A stretch of DNA of 64,000 nt from Nitrospiraceae bacterium (GTDB taxonomy: Bacteria; Nitrospirota; Nitrospiria; Nitrospirales; Nitrospiraceae). The position numbers and the translations under genes were made by a program. The DNA lies in contig DASPUC010000024.1 of NCBI GenBank assembly GCA_035623075.1, positions 186,001 through 250,000 of the forward strand, read 5' to 3'. The stretch's first letter is position 1. The number at the start of each line of letters is the position of its first letter. Shown here in pieces: positions 59,689 to 64,000 of this stretch. The notes under the pieces are model-generated. The model ran no database searches. It saw nothing but the letters and a program-made list of their open reading frames with translations, and had not been told where the DNA came from.

Positions 59689-60366
59689 TCAACTCCGCTG
59701 AGCACGGAGCGCGCGCGCCCGCGCTTCCAGCTGCGCCGCCTCGTCTGGCCGTTTTAACTTCCTCAGCACGTTGGCAAGGTCGTCGAGGGTTTTCCCCACG
59801 TCGGGATGCGAGGCGCCAAGGGACTTTTCGCGAATCGCGAGCGCGCGGCGATAGAGTGGCTCTGCCTTATCCGGCTGACCCTGGGCGACTCGCAGCTGGG
59901 CTAGATTACTCAAGCTGAGTGCAACCTCGGGATGATCGGGACCTAACAGTTTCTCTTTGATGGCGAGGGCGCGCAGCAGTAGCGGCTCGGCCTGCGCATA
60001 CTGGCCATACATGCGATGGAGCACGCCGAGATTATTGAGCGTGGCGGCGACGTCGGCGTGGTTCTCTCCGTATACGGACTCGTATATCTTCAGCGCTTGG
60101 AGGTACACCGGTTCCGCCTCAACATATTTGCCTTGACCAGCATAGACCTGTGCCATCTGCGAGAGACTGACCGCGACACGCCTGTCCTGAAGGCCGAATT
60201 CCTCCGCCTTATGGACGGCTGCGAGATAGATTCGTTCCGCATCAGCATAGTTTCCCTGTTTGACTGCCTCCTGTCCCGCAGCCATGGCGGATTCCCAGGT
60301 CTGTTGCTGACAGGTTGGCAGCGACAATAGAAGAAGACCGGCCGCGATGACACGATAGCGTTTCAT
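59689..60366 (-). CDS. TPR-repeat exported lipoprotein
   Basis: A 225-residue protein. The signal (VIAAGLLLLSLPTCQQQ) is followed by about four kinesin-light-chain-type tetratricopeptide repeats of 42 residues: GQGKYVEAEPVYLQALKIYE, YGQYAQAEPLLLRALAIKEK and GQPDKAEPLYRRALAIREK are equivalent positions. Such repeats form protein-binding scaffolds. The repeats near the C-terminus are the most alike, suggesting recent duplication. The partner is unknown. Confidence 0.85.
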   Translation of the reverse strand: MKRYRVIAAGLLLLSLPTCQQQTWESAMAAGQEAVKQGNYADAERIYLAAVHKAEEFGLQDRRVAVSLSQMAQVYAGQGKYVEAEPVYLQALKIYESVYGENHADVAATLNNLGVLHRMYGQYAQAEPLLLRALAIKEKLLGPDHPEVALSLSNLAQLRVAQGQPDKAEPLYRRALAIREKSLGASHPDVGKTLDDLANVLRKLKRPDEAAQLEARARALRAQRS

Positions 60367-60426
60367 GGGACATCCGGATTGCTAGCTATGGAGGATTCGA
60401 GGTCTCCTTCCCTCTTTAACAGACCG

Positions 60427-60903
60427 TTACGTCAACCAGGTCCAGTGCGAGAAGGTCGCGGCCTGCCCGACACACTGTCCTTGGTGATCAACGACGTTCC
60501 AGACCAGCGCGTCTTCGACGAGGAATCGTCTACCGGTCGCTGTGATTCGAACGCCGCGATAGGTGTCGAGGTACCCGCGCCTCCTGGCTTGTTCCAACAT
60601 CCACTCCCGTTCCGCCCGATTCACCGGTTCGGCAGTCAGCCTCGAAGGAGTTTGCACGAGTCGGTCCCATGTCATCTCCCAAAGATCCAACGCCATCTGA
60701 TTTCCGTAGTTGAGGATCGGGTCGTCTTCTCTTCCGTGCGACACCACCACAAAGGGTGCTTCAAAGAGCGCCTGTGCCTGGAAATCAGGCGCACCCACCC
60801 GTTCGAGCAATTCTCTTCCCGTCCAGTAGCGGTAGCTGTTTAAAAGCCATGCTGTCCATTCAACGACGGCAGGATGGGTCCACACAGGCAGCATCATGAA
60901 CAA
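60427..60903 (-). CDS. MEKHLA-domain protein
   Basis: A 158-residue protein of the MEKHLA type, a PAS-like sensor fold: [20 protein letters not shown] and [20 protein letters not shown] in the middle, [20 protein letters not shown] later. The GNQ.AL.L(W/F)...W..L...PSR(L/T) signature is diagnostic. MEKHLA domains may sense a small ligand or redox state. No enzymatic partner domain is fused. It is divergent from leuC. Confidence 0.8.
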   Translation of the reverse strand: MFMMLPVWTHPAVVEWTAWLLNSYRYWTGRELLERVGAPDFQAQALFEAPFVVVSHGREDDPILNYGNQMALDLWEMTWDRLVQTPSRLTAEPVNRAEREWMLEQARRRGYLDTYRGVRITATGRRFLVEDALVWNVVDHQGQCVGQAATFSHWTWLT

Positions 60904-61015
60904 TCCGACTCCACAATCGAGGTGTCAATTGCTCGACACACCAGTTGCTGCCTATCACGCCGGTAGAAGCAATGCAAGAACGACCAGCCCTTGCGCAGCC
61001 CCTACCGGACATAGG

Positions 61016-61021
61016 TATAAT
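61016..61021 (+). promoter_or_regulatory. Candidate -10 element upstream of leuC
   Basis: A perfect TATAAT lies 59 bp before the leuC ATG. The nearest -35-like hexamer (TTGCGC) is 19 bp away, a little long, so the promoter is tentative. Confidence 0.35.
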
Positions 61022-61079
61022 GCTTTCCCTTTTCCGTCGTGTTCCTCATCGCGAGAGAGTCAAGCGCCAAGGAGTCCGC

Positions 61080-62483
61080 ATGGCCGGGAAGACATTGTTC
61101 GACAAGATTTGGGAATCCCACGTGGTCCGTGAGGAACCGGACGGAACCACCCTGCTGTATATCGACCGACAGCTCGTGCATGAAGTCACATCTCCCCAGG
61201 CCTTCGAAGGGCTCAAGCTCGCAGGACGCCGGGCTCATCGACCACACACGATCTTAGCCGTACCGGATCACAATGTACCGACGACCGATCGGAAACTTGG
61301 CATTGCTGACCCGGTCAGTGCGAAGCAGATCCAGACGCTGGAGGAGAATTGCCGGGACTTCGGAATCACGCTGTTCGGTATGAACGACATCCGCCAGGGT
61401 ATCGTCCATGTGATCGGTCCAGAGCAGGGCTTCACTCTTCCGGGAACGACGATTGTCTGCGGCGATTCCCACACCTCGACTCACGGTGCATTCGGTGCCC
61501 TCGCTTTTGGCATCGGCACGAGTGAAGTTGAACACGTGCTCGCTACCCAGTGTTTGGTCCAAAAGCGTCCGAAGACGATGGAAATCCGCGTCGACGGCGT
61601 CCTGTCGCCTTGCTGCTCGGCCAAGGACATCATCCTGGCTATCATCGGTAAGATCGGCACGGCGGGAGGAACCGGATATGTCATCGAGTATACGGGTTCG
61701 GCCATACGCACGCTCAGCATGGAAGGGCGCATGACGCTCTGCAACATGTCTATTGAGGGTGGTGCGCGCGCCGGCCTCGTTGCCCCCGACGAAAAGACGA
61801 TTGCGCACATCAAGGGTCGGCCGTTGGCTCCCGCTGGAGCGATGTTCGACCAAGCCGTTCGCGCGTGGCATCAGCTCAAGACCGACGCAACGGCGGCGTA
61901 CGATGCGACGGTGACGTTGAGAGCCGAAGAAATTGCCCCGCAAGTGAGTTGGGGAACGAGCCCCGGAATGGTGATGGGCGTAGATCAGCACGTCCCAGAC
62001 CCCCGCACCATGTCGGACGACAACATGAGACAGGCGACGGAACGGGCGTTGGAGTACATGGGCCTCAGGCCGAACATGCCCATCACCGACATTCGAATAG
62101 ACAAAGTGTTCATCGGTTCCTGTACCAATTCACGTATCGAGGACCTCCGTCTCGCTGCGAGTTTGGCAAAAGGCAAACACGTGGCCAAGGGGGTACACGC
62201 ATTGGTGGTGCCAGGATCCGGCCTGGTCAAGCAGCAGGCTGAACAGGAAGGTCTCGATCAAGTCTTCAAAGAAGCTGGCTTTGAGTGGCGAGAAGCCGGC
62301 TGCAGCATGTGTCTGGCCATGAACGCCGACGTGTTGCAGCCCGGTGAACGGTGCGCCTCCACCAGCAATCGAAACTTTGAAGGGCGACAGGGAGCCGGTG
62401 GACGGACCCATCTCGTCTCTCCCGCCATGGCCGTGGCCGCCGCTGTCGAGGGCCATTTCGTGGATATCCGGAACTGGAGCTAG
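61080..62483 (+). CDS. leuC: 3-isopropylmalate dehydratase large subunit
   Basis: A 467-residue aconitase-family enzyme of leucine synthesis. The iron-sulphur cluster cysteines lie in [18 protein letters not shown] and [12 protein letters not shown], with a further one in the [20 protein letters not shown] region. It isomerises 2-isopropylmalate to 3-isopropylmalate with LeuD. AAGGAG before the ATG at 61080 fixes the start; the open frame upstream is non-coding. leuD follows after 7 nt. Confidence 0.97.
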   Translation: MAGKTLFDKIWESHVVREEPDGTTLLYIDRQLVHEVTSPQAFEGLKLAGRRAHRPHTILAVPDHNVPTTDRKLGIADPVSAKQIQTLEENCRDFGITLFGMNDIRQGIVHVIGPEQGFTLPGTTIVCGDSHTSTHGAFGALAFGIGTSEVEHVLATQCLVQKRPKTMEIRVDGVLSPCCSAKDIILAIIGKIGTAGGTGYVIEYTGSAIRTLSMEGRMTLCNMSIEGGARAGLVAPDEKTIAHIKGRPLAPAGAMFDQAVRAWHQLKTDATAAYDATVTLRAEEIAPQVSWGTSPGMVMGVDQHVPDPRTMSDDNMRQATERALEYMGLRPNMPITDIRIDKVFIGSCTNSRIEDLRLAASLAKGKHVAKGVHALVVPGSGLVKQQAEQEGLDQVFKEAGFEWREAGCSMCLAMNADVLQPGERCASTSNRNFEGRQGAGGRTHLVSPAMAVAAAVEGHFVDIRNWS

Positions 62484-62490
62484 CGGACCG

Positions 62491-63114
62491 ATGCGAGCGT
62501 TTACCACACTGACCGGCCTGGTTGCAGCGTTGGATCGCGTCAACGTCGATACGGATCAGATTATCCCGAAACAATTTTTGAAGACGATCAAACGCACAGG
62601 ATTGCGGGAAGGGCTGTTCTTTGACTGGCGGAGGAAGAAGGATGGATCGCCCGATCCGGAATTTTTTCTCAACCAACCGCGGTATCAAGGCGCGACGATC
62701 CTCCTCACCCGAGAGAACTTCGGCTGTGGCTCCTCGCGCGAACATGCTCCCTGGGCGCTGCTCGACCAGGGATTCCGCTGCGTGATCGCCCCGAGCTTTG
62801 CTGACATCTTCTACAACAACTGTTTTCAGAACGGCATCCTGCCAGTGGTCTTGAAGACCGATGAGGTGCAGGCTTTGATCCAAGCCGTCCTCAAGACGCC
62901 GGGGTTCCAGTTGACGGTGGACCTCGAAAACCAGACGGTGACGACTCCGTCCCACACCAGCCACCGTTTCGACATCGATCCGTTCAGAAAACGCTGCTTG
63001 TATCAGGGACTCGATTCGATCGGGCTGACACTGCAGCACGAGGCCGCCATCACCGCGTACGAGACGCGGCGCAAGACCGAGGTGCCATGGTTGTTCGCCG
63101 ATCCTCGTCCCTAA
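62491..63114 (+). CDS. leuD: 3-isopropylmalate dehydratase small subunit
   Basis: A 207-residue swivel-domain subunit. [20 protein letters not shown] and [20 protein letters not shown] are the substrate-binding motifs; [19 protein letters not shown] is the other conserved block. Length is standard for the long LeuD form. It joins LeuC to make the active isomerase. It is 7 nt after leuC, with the ATG at 62491. Confidence 0.97.
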   Translation: MRAFTTLTGLVAALDRVNVDTDQIIPKQFLKTIKRTGLREGLFFDWRRKKDGSPDPEFFLNQPRYQGATILLTRENFGCGSSREHAPWALLDQGFRCVIAPSFADIFYNNCFQNGILPVVLKTDEVQALIQAVLKTPGFQLTVDLENQTVTTPSHTSHRFDIDPFRKRCLYQGLDSIGLTLQHEAAITAYETRRKTEVPWLFADPRP

Positions 63115-63129
63115 ACTGAGGAGACTTTG

Positions 63130-63516
63130 ATGAACTGGTCGATTATTCTGTTCCCTGTCATGTGGCTCTGGCGTCCAAAATTGCTTCTGACTCTCATCTT
63201 CTTCATCGGCGCCGCCTACCTCCTCATCGCATTTAATTACAGCTATTCAGACGGGAGCCGGGCCGGTTATGTTCAGAAGTTTTCCAAAAAGGGCTGGTTC
63301 TGCAAGACATACGAGGGGGAGCTGGCGATGACCACGGTACCGGGAGTTGCGCCTGTGCTCTGGGACTTTACCGTGTGGGACGACAACGTTGCATCACAAT
63401 TTAGTCACATGATGAGCAAGCGATTGGTGCTCCATTATAAGGAGTATCGCTATCTGCCCACGACCTGCTTCGGAGAAACCCAATACTTCGTCGATAGTGT
63501 CGAAGTGCAGGAATAG
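63130..63516 (+). CDS. Conserved hypothetical membrane-anchored protein
   Basis: A 128-residue protein with an N-terminal membrane segment (LLLTLIFFIGAAYLLIAF). The soluble part is well ordered (GSRAGYVQKFSKKGWFCKTY, EGELAM, then VLHYKEYRYLPTTCFGETQY and FVDSVEV). The family is common in bacteria, but its function is unknown to me. It is 15 nt after leuD, so it is probably in the leu operon. The ATG at 63130 follows GAGGAGA. Confidence 0.72.
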   Translation: MNWSIILFPVMWLWRPKLLLTLIFFIGAAYLLIAFNYSYSDGSRAGYVQKFSKKGWFCKTYEGELAMTTVPGVAPVLWDFTVWDDNVASQFSHMMSKRLVLHYKEYRYLPTTCFGETQYFVDSVEVQE

Positions 63517-63537
63517 CGCGCTGCTCGGTAGCCGGTC

Positions 63538-64000
63538 TCACAACCATTGCTTCATTCGAAAGACCACCAGCATCACCACGCCTACGGCCGTCATTACCGC
63601 CAAGACGATCGGATACCCCCATTCGGTTTTCAACTCCGGCATGTACTCGAAGTTCATGCCGTAAATGCTCGCAATAAAACTGAGAGGCATGAAGATAGTG
63701 GTGATGACCGTCAGCACACGCATGACCGCATTCAGGCGGTAACTGACGCTCGACAGGTAAATATCGAGGCTCGCTGATACCATTTCGCGCAGCGTCTCGA
63801 TGGTATCGACGATCTGCACGACGTGATCATAGACGTCCCTGAGGAAGAGCTTCGTGGCCTGTTGCAAGGACGGGCATTCCGAACGGGATAAGCTGTTCAT
63901 CGCATCCCGGAGCGGCCAGACGGCACGACGGAGAAACAGCAACTGCCGCTTGAGCGCATGAATATTCTTGAGCGTTTCCGGTTTGGGATCGGCCACCACG
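63538..64000 (-). CDS. corA: CorA magnesium/cobalt transporter, C-terminal part (5' end outside window)
   Basis: The last 154 or so codons of CorA; the frame is open to the right edge. The long helix (ETLREMVSASLDIYLSSVSY) leads to two membrane helices and the strictly conserved YGMNFEYMPEL loop (GMN motif) for Mg2+ selection. About 170-220 N-terminal residues lie beyond the window. This is ordinary CorA, unlike the divergent relative at 14330-15997. Confidence 0.95.
   Translation of the reverse strand, partial: VVADPKPETLKNIHALKRQLLFLRRAVWPLRDAMNSLSRSECPSLQQATKLFLRDVYDHVVQIVDTIETLREMVSASLDIYLSSVSYRLNAVMRVLTVITTIFMPLSFIASIYGMNFEYMPELKTEWGYPIVLAVMTAVGVVMLVVFRMKQWL

Noticed and set aside
1-64000. 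tRNA or rRNA genes
   Set aside because: No cloverleaf with a GGTTCGA-type T-loop and matching acceptor stem, and no rRNA signature, was recognised.

Overview
The window is a dense, fairly GC-rich bacterial chromosome segment with a Gram-negative envelope (two beta-barrel porins, lipoproteins, heptose biosynthesis, SurA-type chaperones, MurJ, MtgA). The gene mix, the style of the interspersed repeats and several lineage-typical small proteins suggest a Nitrospira-like member of Nitrospirota. That assignment is inference from gene content; no rRNA or other taxonomic marker gene lies here.

Layout. Positions 1-8864 (minus strand) hold an unusual potassium-uptake locus. A complete small-ORF/kdpF/kdpA/kdpB/kdpC module is followed on the same strand by two small membrane ORFs, a second full-length kdpA with no kdpB or kdpC of its own, a second small ORF/kdpF pair, and a third, divergent kdpA that runs off the left edge. 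Positions 8.9-14.0 kb carry a YnfA-type membrane protein, two OmpL-like porins and an exported lipoprotein. Positions 14.0-19.1 kb mix a CorA-like transporter and small exported proteins (cytochrome c, cupredoxin-like lipoprotein, DUF1566 protein) with gene debris: two chimeric copies of a DUF1566 tail, and a mosaic of an S1/P1 nuclease start joined to pieces of an M16 peptidase. Positions 19.2-27.6 kb (minus) are a compact run from pyruvate kinase through a secreted protein, a HAD phosphatase, an active/inactive M16 peptidase pair, an HTH-metallo-beta-lactamase fusion, a site-2-protease-like protein and a zinc-ribbon membrane protein. Divergent from pyk, a histidine-phosphatase/phosphofructokinase fusion starts at 27.8 kb, so two control points of glycolysis face each other.

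Positions 30.2-31.2 kb encode an exported barnase-type ribonuclease and a barstar-type inhibitor 6 nt apart. After hemL (31.9-33.2 kb) comes an accessory stretch (33.2-38.3 kb) with palindromic repeats, transposon-like debris, a nuclease, unknown membrane proteins, a cupin, a thioesterase, a frameshifted four-helix-bundle gene and a stand-alone CARF protein of the TIGR02710 (Cas02710) type with no CRISPR array or other cas gene in view. Positions 38.4-49.4 kb (plus) form an envelope/repair block: gmhA, a deoxyhypusine-synthase-like gene, a SprT-like protein, DNA polymerase IV, rfaE2, mfd, two parvulin chaperones and mtgA, with engB on the opposite strand.

Positions 49.4-60.9 kb are mostly minus-strand housekeeping and small genes (VOC protein, isoaspartyl peptidase, dtd, MGMT, murJ, PilZ protein, exonuclease III, MscS-like channel, TPR lipoprotein, MEKHLA protein), with two more decayed genes (a TonB-receptor tail and a YhiN-type flavoprotein). 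leuCD and the 3' part of a corA gene close the window. I saw no tRNA, rRNA, CRISPR array or intact transposase. The most notable items are the three-kdpA locus, the phosphatase-PFK fusion, the orphan CARF protein, the barnase/barstar pair, probable leaderless promoters at gmhA and hemL, and the recurrent chimeric gene remnants.
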